Below, piece by piece: positions 8,401-17,936 of a DNA stretch of 64,000 nt. The stretch spans positions 6,758,001-6,822,000 of the forward strand of contig OZ244987.1 of NCBI GenBank assembly GCA_965223105.1, given 5' to 3'. The DNA is from JABDMH01 sp965223105. GTDB lineage: Bacteria; Bacteroidota; Bacteroidia; Chitinophagales; Saprospiraceae. The notes under the pieces were generated by a model that did not search any database, was not told the origin of the DNA, and worked only from the letters and a program-made list of their open reading frames with translations. Position 1 is the stretch's first letter, and every line of letters starts with the position of its first letter. A program made the translations under genes and the position numbers.

Positions 8401-10059
8401 ATGCAGCGAAAATGGTGGAAAGAGGCTATAATATATCAGATCTATCCACGCAGTTTTCAAGACAGCAATGGCGATGGCATTGGTGATTTGCCGGGCCTCA
8501 TCAGTCGCCTCGACCATGTGGCCCGCTTAGGAATCGATGTGATCTGGTTGAATCCCATATTTGACAGTCCCAACGATGACAATGGATACGACATTTCCAA
8601 CTACTACACTATTCATCCTGAATACGGCTCGATGGAGGACTTTGACGAGCTGCTGGCAGAAGTACACCAGCGCAATATGCGACTGATTGTGGATATTGTG
8701 TTGAACCACACCTCAGATGAGCATCCTTGGTTTATCTCCTCTATGAATGATCCCCAAGGGCCTTACGGTGACTTTTACTTTTGGAATAAGGGAAAAGGCG
8801 ATCAACCACCCAACAATTGGCCATCATTTTTTGGTGGTCCGGCTTGGACCTATGTCGTGGAAAGAGATGCTTACTATTTGCATTTATTCTCGAAGAAGCA
8901 ACCTGATCTCAACTGGGAAAATCAGGAGGTGAGAAGAGAAGCTCAAAAGATCCTGAAATTTTGGTTGGATAAAGGTGTTGATGGTTTTCGTCTTGACGTC
9001 ATCCCCTTGATTTCCAAGCGTCTGGATTTTACCAATGCCGATCTATCCGATTTTGCCCAAGTGGTCGAAAAGATCTATGCCAACGGACCCAGAGTGCATG
9101 AGTACATTCGCGAATTTTGTACCGCTACCATTGACCACTACGACGTCATGACGGTGGGTGAAGGACCAGGCATCAACCGGTCGTCCGTTAATCTCTATGT
9201 GGGTCAAGGGCGAGGAGAACTCAATATGATTTTCCCGCTCGATCACATGATCATAGATCACGGTCCCAGGGGTCGATTTGATCGTGTGCCTTTGAATCTA
9301 CATGCGTTTAAGCAATTCTTCGCAGATTGGGATCAAGCGATAGGAGATCGGGGATGGTTGAGTATTTTCCTCGACAATCACGATTTTCCTAGAATGGTTT
9401 CCAGGTTTGGTGATGACAAGGCCTTTCGACGTGAAAGTGCAATGCTCTTGGCTATGCTGATACTCACACAGCGCGGCACCCCTTGTATCTACTTCGGATC
9501 GGAAATTGGGATGACCAATGTAGATTTTGACAACATCCATGATTATCGTGACGTCGAAACACTTAATTTTGAGAAAATCCTGAAGGAGCAAGGGGTTGAT
9601 GAGAAGACCTATTTGGATCTGGTAGCCACCCAAGGTCGCGACAACGTACGCACTCCCATGCAATGGACGGATGGGAAGAAAAGTGGCTTTACTAACGGCG
9701 TACCTTGGATAAAATTGAATCCCAATTTTCGGCAGATCAACTTGGCCGAAGATCTCGAAAATGACCAGTCAATCATCCGGTTCTATCAAAGGTTGATTGC
9801 CTACCGGAAAGCACATTCCACCTTGGTATATGGTACTTACGAGTGGCTGTTGGAGGATCATCCAGCCATCTTTGCTTATACCCGTCAAGATCAGCGAAGC
9901 TCATTCCTGGTGCTCCTCAACATGAGTGCCACGCCTCAGACCTACGACATCCCAATGGATAACTTTGAGCTGGTATTTTCTAACTACCCCACTGATCCAT
10001 TCTTGGGTTGGATCCGTCCATGGGAAGCCTGTTTGTATCGAAAAGAAGTCACTGAATAA
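8401..10059 (+). CDS. GH13 alpha-glucosidase (oligo-1,6-glucosidase type)
   Basis: A 552-residue alpha-amylase-family hydrolase acting on short alpha-glucosides such as isomaltose or maltose. The usual GH13 blocks are present: SNGDGIGDLPG near residue 25, DIVLNHTSDEHPWF near 98, the nucleophile Asp199 in GFRLDV, the acid/base Glu254 in TVGEG, and the transition-state Asp328 in LDNHD. QPDLNW and the RTPMQW block near the C-terminal third are typical of oligo-1,6-glucosidases. No signal peptide is seen, so it is probably cytoplasmic. The final domain is the expected small beta-sandwich. Trehalose synthase activity cannot be excluded. Confidence 0.92.
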   Translation: MQRKWWKEAIIYQIYPRSFQDSNGDGIGDLPGLISRLDHVARLGIDVIWLNPIFDSPNDDNGYDISNYYTIHPEYGSMEDFDELLAEVHQRNMRLIVDIVLNHTSDEHPWFISSMNDPQGPYGDFYFWNKGKGDQPPNNWPSFFGGPAWTYVVERDAYYLHLFSKKQPDLNWENQEVRREAQKILKFWLDKGVDGFRLDVIPLISKRLDFTNADLSDFAQVVEKIYANGPRVHEYIREFCTATIDHYDVMTVGEGPGINRSSVNLYVGQGRGELNMIFPLDHMIIDHGPRGRFDRVPLNLHAFKQFFADWDQAIGDRGWLSIFLDNHDFPRMVSRFGDDKAFRRESAMLLAMLILTQRGTPCIYFGSEIGMTNVDFDNIHDYRDVETLNFEKILKEQGVDEKTYLDLVATQGRDNVRTPMQWTDGKKSGFTNGVPWIKLNPNFRQINLAEDLENDQSIIRFYQRLIAYRKAHSTLVYGTYEWLLEDHPAIFAYTRQDQRSSFLVLLNMSATPQTYDIPMDNFELVFSNYPTDPFLGWIRPWEACLYRKEVTE

Positions 10060-10126
10060 ATTGATGATGAGAATGTACATGTCTTGCTGGGCATGGACAC
10101 CCCCTATACATTGCGTGTTTGTATTC

Positions 10127-10990
10127 TTAATTATTATTTTCTTTAAGAAATGAAATTATCCTTGAATTATATTCTTCGAAATTATCCTCATGCATTATGT
10201 GTGATGAATTTGAAATGGTTACCCTTTTCACACCGGATATAAGCTCCTCAATTCTATCAGATAAATTACTGAAAACTTTCGGACTTAATTTTCCATTAAC
10301 AAGTAATACCGGAAATTTAGTGCCTCTTAGTTTGTCCGAGTCAATTGGCAAAAAACCAGAGCCGGTTAATTCTGCAGCTGATAAATTGATTAAAGCCTGG
10401 TCTCTTCTTTCCTTAGTCAAATTGTTGAAGAAACTTTTGCCCAATATTGCTTTTCCAGTTAATTCCATCGCTGAAACCATGTCATTCTTTCCAGCTGCCT
10501 TTGCAGCAGGATCAATGCCTGTCGCCCCAAGTTTTATAATTGACAGGGCAGTTCTTGGTCGCTTAAGTAAAAGCGATAGAATCTCTTTTGGTTTAGGGGT
10601 ATTGCTTACAAAAAGTCGTATTGCCGGGGGTTCCGCCAAGACCATACTTTTTATTAGCTCAGGATTGATGCACGCCAGTTCAATGCACAATAATGCTCCA
10701 TATGAATGCCCAATCAGGTTTACTGGAGTATTCCCAAAATACTTTATGATCTCTTTCAAGTCCTCCACATGTTCCCTCATTGAGTAATCAGCATGCTCAT
10801 CTATTTTTTTGTTAGGATAATGATATCTACGACTATAAGCAATCACATGATACTCCTTTGATAGAAATTCAATTTGCTTATCCCATGTGCGATAATCACT
10901 GGAGGAGCCATGTATCAAAAAAACTTTTTCACCAGTTCCCTTTTCTTCATAGGTAAACTCATAGTCATTGATATATAGTGATTTGCTCAT
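10127..10990 (-). CDS. Alpha/beta hydrolase
   Basis: A 287-residue serine hydrolase. The oxyanion-hole HG is at residues 27-28 (FLIHGSSSD) and the nucleophile Ser96 lies in GHSYG. The C-terminal NSSHIMHED segment supplies the probable catalytic histidine. The cap region between about 120 and 210 is lysine-rich and does not point to a substrate. The gene is AT-richer than the preceding core genes and lies just outside a run of mobile-element remnants, which suggests acquisition by transfer. It is convergent with the GH13 gene. The region from 10991 to 11268 has no gene that I can support. Confidence 0.85.
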   Translation of the reverse strand: MSKSLYINDYEFTYEEKGTGEKVFLIHGSSSDYRTWDKQIEFLSKEYHVIAYSRRYHYPNKKIDEHADYSMREHVEDLKEIIKYFGNTPVNLIGHSYGALLCIELACINPELIKSMVLAEPPAIRLFVSNTPKPKEILSLLLKRPRTALSIIKLGATGIDPAAKAAGKNDMVSAMELTGKAILGKSFFNNLTKERRDQALINLSAAELTGSGFLPIDSDKLRGTKFPVLLVNGKLSPKVFSNLSDRIEELISGVKRVTISNSSHIMHEDNFEEYNSRIISFLKENNN

Positions 10991-11268
10991 AACTGGAGGA
11001 TTTTACTTTTGAAGCAACGGGTTCTGTACTATGTGGTCGTGCCGGCAAGCAGCCCCTTAGTCTCATCTTATCTGGAACATCAATTTAGCTACATTTTTTG
11101 GTGTCAGCACCATTATGCGACCAGGTAAAATGGCACCAGTGTCAGTTCACCACCAATTAATAGATACACTCTTTTCTGCTTCATTTTATTGATGCCTACA
11201 ACGCTTTGCATAAGCGGTCGTTTTAATGTCTTTATACAGCAATCAGCAGTGGTAATCGACATAAAGGA

Positions 11269-12096
11269 CTATATTACGGTACCGACTCCCACGGTTGCAA
11301 CATTTGTGAACGTCATAGTTCTATTGCCAAATTTCTCATCGACTATTTCAACCATGGCATCCCTCACTTTATCTACTCCATCACTGCCCAGCTTTTGAAA
11401 AAGCATTTCAACTGGTGGAGCGCCTGCTGTCAACATAGCCCAGAGCTCATCAAAACTTTCGATCCGTAACCCCCGGGTCACATAATCGGTTGAGACATCC
11501 TTAAAACCTGCTGCTTCCATCTGCAGTTTGAAACTATTTAAATCTGCTAAGGAGAATACAGGTGGGGGACTATCAGGCTTGGGAAAATCAGGAAATGCTC
11601 GCCGAATAGCCCGCAAGAAGGTACCAAAACCTTCAAACTTATCCGGACCTGCCCAGCCGCTTACCATTGCTTTTCCACCCGGGCATAGTATCCTGCTAAG
11701 TTCTGTAAATCCCTTATGCCGGTCAGGGAACAACATCAGTCCAAAACTACACGCTGCACGATCTATGGAGTTATCATCGATCTGCAGGTCCATTCCATCC
11801 ATCACCTGAAATGAAACATTAGAAAGACCTGCATTATCAACCGACTTTTTAGCAAATTCAAGCATCTTCTCTGAAAAATCAGTGGCTAATACCGATTTTG
11901 CACGCTTTGCAAGTTCTGTCGTTAAAGCGCCTGAGCCGCAGGCAACCTCGAGTGCTTCGTGATTAGCTTCAACATCAAGCCGATTAACAAACTCTTCGGC
12001 ATACTTTTCCATCATATAGGGTGCCACCTTCTCCGCATAGCCAGGGCTTGCTGCACTCCAGTTTTCTGGAGTATTAATTGTGAAATTTCCAGACAT
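11269..12096 (-). CDS. Class I SAM-dependent methyltransferase
   Basis: A 275-residue methyltransferase of the UbiE/Methyltransf_11 type. Motif I is EVACGSGALTTELA near residue 50, followed by the acidic VLATDFSEKML loop that binds the SAM ribose. SFQVMDGMDLQ and CSFGLMLFPDR follow, and the post-motif AMVSGWAGPDK is clear. The substrate cannot be determined; similar proteins act on small molecules or quinone precursors. It has the same orientation as the alpha/beta hydrolase downstream but is 278 bases away, so operon membership is uncertain. A decayed IS91 fragment begins about 60 bases upstream. Confidence 0.85.
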   Translation of the reverse strand: MSGNFTINTPENWSAASPGYAEKVAPYMMEKYAEEFVNRLDVEANHEALEVACGSGALTTELAKRAKSVLATDFSEKMLEFAKKSVDNAGLSNVSFQVMDGMDLQIDDNSIDRAACSFGLMLFPDRHKGFTELSRILCPGGKAMVSGWAGPDKFEGFGTFLRAIRRAFPDFPKPDSPPPVFSLADLNSFKLQMEAAGFKDVSTDYVTRGLRIESFDELWAMLTAGAPPVEMLFQKLGSDGVDKVRDAMVEIVDEKFGNRTMTFTNVATVGVGTVI

Positions 12097-12149
12097 TTTA
12101 TTGTTTTTAGACCTAAATTATCGTTTTAGTTAGAAATCAAAAACGGTAA

Positions 12150-12650
12150 AAACGAAGCCGCTGTTAGGGAAACTCGATAGTTCCTCAGATAGGGTCAAGA
12201 TAGGGTAATTTGAAGTAAAGAGCGTGGCTCTGACGGAGAACTGGGGTGATGTATGAGAAAATTTGTGATCTAGGGTGCAGTGGCTCTTCTTGAGCCTTTC
12301 AGACGTGCTCATAGCTATGTTATTGGCAAAGCAGTGGAATCTGAATGCAATAGAACTTATAGCAGCACTTGTAGGGGATTGTGGAAGCTTGGTGGGAATC
12401 TAGAGGGAATATTTCCGGCAAGTATATTGGATAAGTATGCGGGGTTTTTAACGATAGGAACGGTAAAAATGCTTGTAGACTTGTATCTAATGCATTGAGA
12501 AGTGGGAAATCCGAGTAAGTGGTTAAAGACTTAAAATATCGTACAAATAGTCTGGTCGTTTCGCAGCAATGTTGTGTCGACAGAATGCTTGATGGTGGTG
12601 AAGGTTGTTGCATAGTTTGTGTTAGGCACAAATTTCATCCTTTTTTGCTT
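12150..12650 (-). pseudogene. Heavily decayed IS91-family transposase remnant (C-terminal part)
   Basis: Read on the minus strand from about 12640, the text contains LLRNDQTICTIF, a stop, then VFNHLLG. This aligns with LVRHNGHTVRTIFQILKSLLG of the intact IS91-family transposase at 29743-30990. PIVKNPAYLSNIL further on aligns with ALVSDPAYLHLFL. The 3' tail near 12163 (TTAGGGAAAC, then GGTCAAGATAGGG) matches the tails of the other two copies at about 14378 and 29529. Frameshifts and stops run through it. It lies in the same orientation as the other two copies. The open frame at 12320-12631 on this strand is a by-product. Confidence 0.65.
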
Positions 12651-12721
12651 GGCTATATCTTTTTATATTACTGGCGAGATTGCTGAAGTATAGATATCAG
12701 TATTTTAGAAATAAAGGATTG

Positions 12722-14176
12722 TCATTTATCATTACATGGAATAGGATCGGAGGTGTTTACTTGTGAAAAGGTTGAGCCATCGTCCAGAATCACATCATCG
12801 TTTGTGATGCCATTTGGTGTGTTCCAGCAATTATTTCTTGCGTCGATCTCAGCATTTAGGGCAGATAAGATTAATTCTGCCTCTCCGTTATTCTTGATGA
12901 TATTGTTGCGCGCCCACACTTCAAAGACTGCACGTTCCGGGCTACTCCCGAGCTCCTTACTCAGCGAACCAATATAGAATCCATAATCCTGTCCACTTTC
13001 AATTCTACTGTTCGTAACTGATAACCTATACTTTCCCAATGGTAAAGGTCTCTCAGTAAATGATGAAGACCCCATTAGAATATTACCACTTCTGACCTTT
13101 TCATCACCAAAATCGTGATAGACCCTCGTATCATGTAGAAGACTTTCATTGACATTAATGGATACGAGCGATTCATGCTCCTTTGTCGAATCCGAGGGGG
13201 GGAAATTCAGTATTGTCCCTTCAATATTGGTCATCGCCTTTTCAAAGGTGCATTCCTCGATATCGATGAGTACCTTGGCGGGACTCATCCAAACTGCCCC
13301 AGTTACACCATCCTGTCCCACCTCGCCCGAAGTACTTCTAAACAAACGGGCCTTCGACATGGCTTTAGAAGAACCCAGGATTACCACATTGCGGCCTCCG
13401 CTACTCATTCGGCCGCTGACCTCCGAACCCACTAGATCCAACGTAGACCGCGTCCCTTCGCCAATACTGGCGGATAGAATGCTACAATCGAACGGAGGTG
13501 CGACCGGCACCCCACCCAATACTTCGCAATCCTCTATGCTCAACAGATGTTCTGACCCGGCTGATGAATAAAATCCTATGCTCACGCCAGTAGGATTTAT
13601 GATGCTTGTGGATGTTATCCGATTTTTACCAGGATTGTCATTGCTGGTTCTGATTAAAACGATTCCCCCTTGTGGCAGCCCTCCGTAGATGGGTAATTCA
13701 AAATCTGTATTTTTTCCGGATTGGTTTGCTTTTGATATGGTGACTTGGTCGATCCAGACTCCCGTTATATTCTTACCACATACTCCGCTTGAGTACGTAT
13801 TTTCGATGTGGATATTTCTTATGCGGCTGTCCTTGGCCAATATAATGCCAGTGCCACTCATTCGGGAAGAGTCAACATTGGTGATTACAGGATTTCGGCT
13901 ACCTTCTTGTGCAATTCCAATAAGTTCTTGTCCCTCTTTAAGAATGAGACCTCCAGAAAGGGGTTTTTCGGATGGTAACATCAAAATAATGTCTCCGGGT
14001 TTTGTATGGGTCTCGATTTCGATCGAAGTCCCAAAAGGGTGATGAACACCTCTTCCATCGCCTTCGCCGCCGGCCTGTACAAACCAAACATCTTTCGCTG
14101 ATTGACCAATAATCTGATTGGCGAGAATCAAAAGTAGAGTAAAAGTCAGAACCCAAAATCTAAAGGTTGGAATCAT
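12722..14176 (-). CDS. Secreted right-handed beta-helix protein
   Basis: A 484-residue exported protein. The start at ATG 14176 gives a clean signal peptide (MIPTFRFWVLTFTLLLILANQIIGQ); ATG 14206 would add ten residues. The body has repeated short strands with GGLILKEGQELIGI, IRNIHIENTYSSG, DCEVLGGVPVAP and SVTNSRIESGQDYGFYIG, which read as parallel beta-helix coils of the DUF1565/pectate-lyase-like kind. No catalytic set was identified and no C-terminal sorting domain is evident. It is flanked by IS91 remnants on both sides, so it may be cargo. The function is unknown: adhesion, polysaccharide binding and lyase activity are all possible. Confidence 0.7.
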   Translation of the reverse strand: MIPTFRFWVLTFTLLLILANQIIGQSAKDVWFVQAGGEGDGRGVHHPFGTSIEIETHTKPGDIILMLPSEKPLSGGLILKEGQELIGIAQEGSRNPVITNVDSSRMSGTGIILAKDSRIRNIHIENTYSSGVCGKNITGVWIDQVTISKANQSGKNTDFELPIYGGLPQGGIVLIRTSNDNPGKNRITSTSIINPTGVSIGFYSSAGSEHLLSIEDCEVLGGVPVAPPFDCSILSASIGEGTRSTLDLVGSEVSGRMSSGGRNVVILGSSKAMSKARLFRSTSGEVGQDGVTGAVWMSPAKVLIDIEECTFEKAMTNIEGTILNFPPSDSTKEHESLVSINVNESLLHDTRVYHDFGDEKVRSGNILMGSSSFTERPLPLGKYRLSVTNSRIESGQDYGFYIGSLSKELGSSPERAVFEVWARNNIIKNNGEAELILSALNAEIDARNNCWNTPNGITNDDVILDDGSTFSQVNTSDPIPCNDK

Positions 14177-14337
14177 AGCGATTGAATTATTTTGTAAATT
14201 CCTCAACTTATTTCAGGACGGTACATCGGTGTCCAAATTGTGCCTAACTCAAAGGAATGGCTGCGTCTATCTTTTAAAAGGCGGGAGGTGTTGGTCCATC
14301 TGAAAGATTATGAGATGGACGCAGACATTTCAGCCTG

Positions 14338-14363
14338 CCCCGTTGGATCGCGATCCTACGGGG
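14338..14363. repeat. Short palindromic element, copy 1
   Basis: CCCCGTTGGAT, a four-base loop, then ATCCTACGGGG. The arms are 11 bases with one mismatch. It sits in the 3' tail of the IS91 copy between text matching the intact copy on both sides (GCAGACATTTCAG before, CCTTAGGGAAACGC after), so it looks inserted. Confidence 0.75.
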
Positions 14364-14592
14364 TAAAAACGAACCCGTCCTTAGGGAAACGCGTTAACCC
14401 CTTTTAGTGTCAAGATACGGCTTTGGAAGCGTTTTGGGCGTTGTATGTTAGAGTAAGTTACCTGGGCTGAATAGATTGTATAGATATCGGAAGGGAGATT
14501 GTTGCCTTTTACTTGTCTACAGCTTCTTTTGACTGTTTTGGCACAGAACTGGGGCTGTACACATCTCGGTATTATCTTCGTATTTGTCTGCA

Positions 14593-14965
14593 TCATGGCT
14601 TTCGGTTTGGTGATGGAGGAGATCTTCCTTTGGGGACATTTAGTATTAGATCGATATATGTTCGATCCGATACGATCGGTATGCGGATCATATCTACTTG
14701 TTGGCATTTCTCACATACGAGGGGAGTGAGTCCGAGCAAATCTCTAAGGATCTGAAACACTGTCCTAATGGTTTGGCTTGCATTTCTTAGTAACTGGGGA
14801 ATTTGATTACTCACCCTAGTAAATATCGAGGTGGAATGCAGGCCATAGTAACGGCATTTTTGAAAATAGGGAGGTAGCAAATGTTGCAGCATTTGATGCA
14901 TGGCCACTAAAGGTGATAATGTCTTTATCCCCTTAGGTGCCGCCTGGTTCTTTTGTTGTTTACGA
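14593..14965 (-). pseudogene. IS91-family transposase, C-terminal fragment
   Basis: The minus strand from 14965 down reads RKQQKNQAAPKGIKTLSPL and then MHQMLQHLLPPYFQKCRYYGL. This aligns with residues from about 305 onward of the intact transposase (RNQIKDQPAPKAVKYLHPL, IHQILQHLLPPYF). The frame stays open to 14593. It is cut from its N-terminal part by the IS66 element, whose 8-bp target duplication GTTTACGA is at 14958-14965. The fragment has no start codon of its own and is very unlikely to be functional. Confidence 0.85.
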
Positions 14966-15140
14966 GTAACTACTCAGGTCAAAATTGAGGGATTGAGGGG
15001 TGAAATAGGTAGTTGAGGGGTGAAAAATTGAAAAATCGATGAGTTATGAACAATTTGTGAACAAAAAGGGATGAATGGTGGAAAAATGACATGTAATAGG
15101 CAAGTAAATAAATGAATACATATACGAAATTTGTATATGT

Positions 15141-16056
15141 ATGGAAGACTTATCGAGAATCAGGAAAGCACTAGAGGAAAAGAGCAAGGAAGAACTCATC
15201 GATATTATAATGATGTTGCTTCCCTTGGCAGATAGAGTGAAGGAGTTGGAGGCTGAAATAGAGCGTTTGAAGAATCAAAATAGCAGGAACACTTCATTAC
15301 CGCCATCACGAGATAAACAAGAGGTAAAAAGGAAGACTCGCAGCCTAAGGAAAAAGAGTAAGCGGAAAACAGGGGGTCAAAAGGGACACGACGGCAGGAC
15401 CTTAAAGATGTCAGAAAAGGTAGATCATGTGATAGAGTATGCACCCGATCAGTGTGCTCACTGCCAGGATTATATGGTAGGAAAAGGTCAATTAATAGAA
15501 TGCAAGCAGATATGGGATATTCCACCAGTTAGTTTGGAGGTTACTGAACATAGGAGATATAGAAAGTATTGTAAAGGCTGCTGCAAATGGACCAGTTCGT
15601 CTTATGGAGTGAATTTGCAAAAGGGACCTCCGGTACGATACGGAGATTGCCTCCAAAATCAAATTGTGTACTTATCGATCCGACAATTATTGCCATATAG
15701 AAGGCTTAGCGAAGCCATAGAAGTTATCTATGGGCATAAGATCAGTGAGGGAACCATCGATAATATGCTGGCCAGTAAGTCAGAACAAGCAGAAGATACT
15801 TATGCATCGGTCATCGGTGCGATTGAGAAAAGCAAAGTGGTTGGCGTAGATGAAAGTGGATGTAGTGTTCAAGGACGCAAACATTGGGCCTGGACGTGGG
15901 TAACACCAAAATTTTCCCTAATACATATTAGCGACAATCGAGGTCACTTAACCACAAGAGGATTATTTCCGCAAGGATTCAGTAAAGGCATACTAAATAG
16001 TGATTGCTGGAGGACTCATTTGAATACTATGGCAAAAGGCCATCAGATTTGTCTAG
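15141..16056 (+). pseudogene. IS66 transposase, N-terminal part (disrupted by IS21)
   Basis: Encodes the first 305 residues: an N-terminal coiled-coil (ADRVKELEAEIERLKNQNS), a basic linker, the zinc-finger region CAHC...CKGC and the first catalytic Asp in VGVDESG. The second Asp, in GILNSDCW, lies close to the break after GHQICL. The break is the IS21 insertion with TCTAG duplicated at 16052-16056 and 18748-18752. Joined to 18753-19204 the frame gives a 455-residue transposase with all three acidic residues, so the IS66 enzyme was intact until IS21 arrived. Confidence 0.92.
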
Positions 16057-16061
16057 TGCGT

Positions 16062-16254
16062 ATTCCGGCGATGTTGACCCCCTCATTCCGGATGAAGCTG
16101 ACCCCCATATTCCGGCAAGCTGACCCCCTGAAAAGGAGGGAACCAGGTGAGGGGGATTCCGACAAGCTGACCCCTTCCGATTTAATTCAGTATTCCGGCA
16201 TGCTGACCCCTAAAGGACTTTTCTTGGGGGACTGACATTCCGGCATGTTGACCC
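16062..16254 (+). repeat. Six IS21 terminal repeats (left end)
   Basis: Copies begin at about 16062, 16085, 16109, 16156, 16192 and 16237. Each is ATTCCGG or ATTCCGA, a few variable bases, then GCTGACCCC or GTTGACCCC. Spacing is irregular. The right end has only two (18700-18747, inverted). These are transposase-binding repeats and not a CRISPR array. Confidence 0.85.
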
Positions 16255-16276
16255 CGTTGGATGTTATCCTACGGGG
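16252..16276. repeat. Short palindromic element, copy 2 (inside IS21 end)
   Basis: CCCCGTTGGAT, loop GTT, ATCCTACGGGG. It interrupts the sixth left-end repeat of IS21, with TTGACCCC present on both sides of it. Without the palindrome the text would read GCATGTTGACCCCCTTG like its neighbours. Confidence 0.75.
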
Positions 16277-16355
16277 TTGACCCCCTTGTAGAGAGGCATA
16301 GGGAAGTAGAAAGTTCATATCCATACATTAGGTCATTTAGCACAAACTAATTGAA

Positions 16356-17906
16356 ATGGCCTATCAATCTAGACGTATGGAAGAAGTAAGACAGATCATC
16401 AGAACCTATCTAGAGACTGAGAAATACAAGGTCGTGGCCCGGCAATTGGGCATTTCAAAGAATACTGTTCGAAAGTATGTACGGCTGGCAGAGCAAGTAG
16501 AGATATCCAAGGAGGAGTTATTGACCCTGGATGATGAGCAGCTCAAAACACTAATCTATCCCGAAACAGTGATTTTGGATTCGGAACGCATAGGGATTTT
16601 TGAGGAAAAGGTAAACTATTGGCTGTCAGAATTGGGCAGGGTTGGGGTGACCAGACAGTTGTTATGGAAGGAGTATAAGGGTGAGCATCCAGATGGTTTT
16701 GAGTACAGCCAGTTCTGCGAAAGGTTAGGCCAACACATTCAAAGTAGAAAGTTAACCATACATCTTAAGCATGAGCCAGCTAGAGAGATGATGGCAGATT
16801 TTGCTGGTCAGAAACTAAGCTGGATCAATCGAGATACCGGAGAGATCATACCGGCCGAAATCATAGCAGCCGTATTACCCTATAGTCAATATACTTTTGC
16901 GATGGCTATCAATAGTCAACAAACGCCGGATGTAATACATGGTCTCAATCAGACCTTCCTGTTTTTTGGAGGCACTCCACATGCTATGCTATCAGACAAC
17001 TTTGCAGCTTACGTAAAAAAAGCAGATCGCTACGAACCTGCCTTTACCGAATTGTGCAATCAACTAGGAGCTCACTACCACATAGACCTGCAAGCCTGCC
17101 GGGTAGGAAGACCAAAAGACAAAGCAAGTGTGGAGAACATTATAAGCACTATTTATACGCGCATCTATGCCAAAATGCGAAATGAGCAGCACTTTAGTTT
17201 GAGTGAGCTGAATCATGCAATCAGAAAAAGACTGGTTGATCATAATAATGAACCCTTTCAAAAAAGACCAGGAAGTCGGAGAAGTATTTTTGAACAATAT
17301 GAAAAACCGTTGCTAAGGCCGTTGCCAACCACTTTATTTGAATTAAGAAAGCAAAAGAAGGCTACCGTGGGAAAGAACTACCATATCTATCTAGGGCAGG
17401 AGAAAGAATACTATTCAGTACACTTTTCTCATGTAGGGAAAAGAGTAGATGTCAGGTATAGTTCTACCATATTGGAGATATACTATAAGCAAAGTCGCAT
17501 TGCAGTACATGAACGCACCGGTAAAAAGTATACTACTAATGCCCAACATATGCCCGAAAAACACAAGATATACGAGCAGCTCAGTGGCTATACCAGCAAA
17601 GAGTTTACCAGTCTGGCAGAGAGTATTGGTCAGATGACACATTGGGCTATCCAGCAAATCCTGATCTCGACCTTCTATGAAGAACAATCCTATAAAAGTT
17701 GCTTAGGTGTACTTAATCTAGCCAACAGATTCTCTCATGAACGTCTTGAGGCTGCATGCAGCAGATGTTATCAAATTGGCCAAGTCAACTACGGGCTTCT
17801 TAAACGGATACTCGACAAAAACCTTGACCAATCTGAACCCGACTTGTTCACAACAAAATCGCTATCAGATCATGAGAATATCAGAGGAAAGGATGCTTAT
17901 CAATAA
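16356..17906 (+). CDS. istA: IS21 transposase IstA
   Basis: The DDE transposase of the element, 516 residues, a normal length. An N-terminal helix-turn-helix (VARQLGISKNTVRKYVR, about residues 27-44) binds the terminal repeats. The catalytic residues are Asp148 (MMADFAG), Asp214 (LSDNFAA) and Glu260 (KASVENII). A Mu-transposase-like C-terminal domain follows. It stands 30 bases upstream of istB, the usual arrangement. The gene shows no lesion, so the element may still be mobile. Confidence 0.95.
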   Translation: MAYQSRRMEEVRQIIRTYLETEKYKVVARQLGISKNTVRKYVRLAEQVEISKEELLTLDDEQLKTLIYPETVILDSERIGIFEEKVNYWLSELGRVGVTRQLLWKEYKGEHPDGFEYSQFCERLGQHIQSRKLTIHLKHEPAREMMADFAGQKLSWINRDTGEIIPAEIIAAVLPYSQYTFAMAINSQQTPDVIHGLNQTFLFFGGTPHAMLSDNFAAYVKKADRYEPAFTELCNQLGAHYHIDLQACRVGRPKDKASVENIISTIYTRIYAKMRNEQHFSLSELNHAIRKRLVDHNNEPFQKRPGSRRSIFEQYEKPLLRPLPTTLFELRKQKKATVGKNYHIYLGQEKEYYSVHFSHVGKRVDVRYSSTILEIYYKQSRIAVHERTGKKYTTNAQHMPEKHKIYEQLSGYTSKEFTSLAESIGQMTHWAIQQILISTFYEEQSYKSCLGVLNLANRFSHERLEAACSRCYQIGQVNYGLLKRILDKNLDQSEPDLFTTKSLSDHENIRGKDAYQ

Positions 17907-17936
17907 CTAATTAAACCTATAAATAAGAAATCGAAT

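Noticed and set aside
12320..12631. 103-residue open frame on the minus strand
   Set aside because: A different frame of the same strand aligns with the IS91 transposase C-terminus; this frame has no family resemblance and odd composition.
10127..14176. A phage-defence or toxin island
   Set aside because: The genes are an ordinary hydrolase, a methyltransferase of small-molecule type and a beta-helix protein; no nuclease, helicase or reverse transcriptase domain is present.
16057..16235. Extension of the IS66 transposase to 364 residues
   Set aside because: After residue 305 the frame reads into IS21 end repeats; the extra residues are not transposase sequence.
16062..16278. Repeated ATTCCGG...TGACCCC units as a possible CRISPR array
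   Set aside because: Spacing is irregular, units are degenerate, and they sit at the end of an IS21 element with inverse copies at the other end; they are transposase-binding sites.
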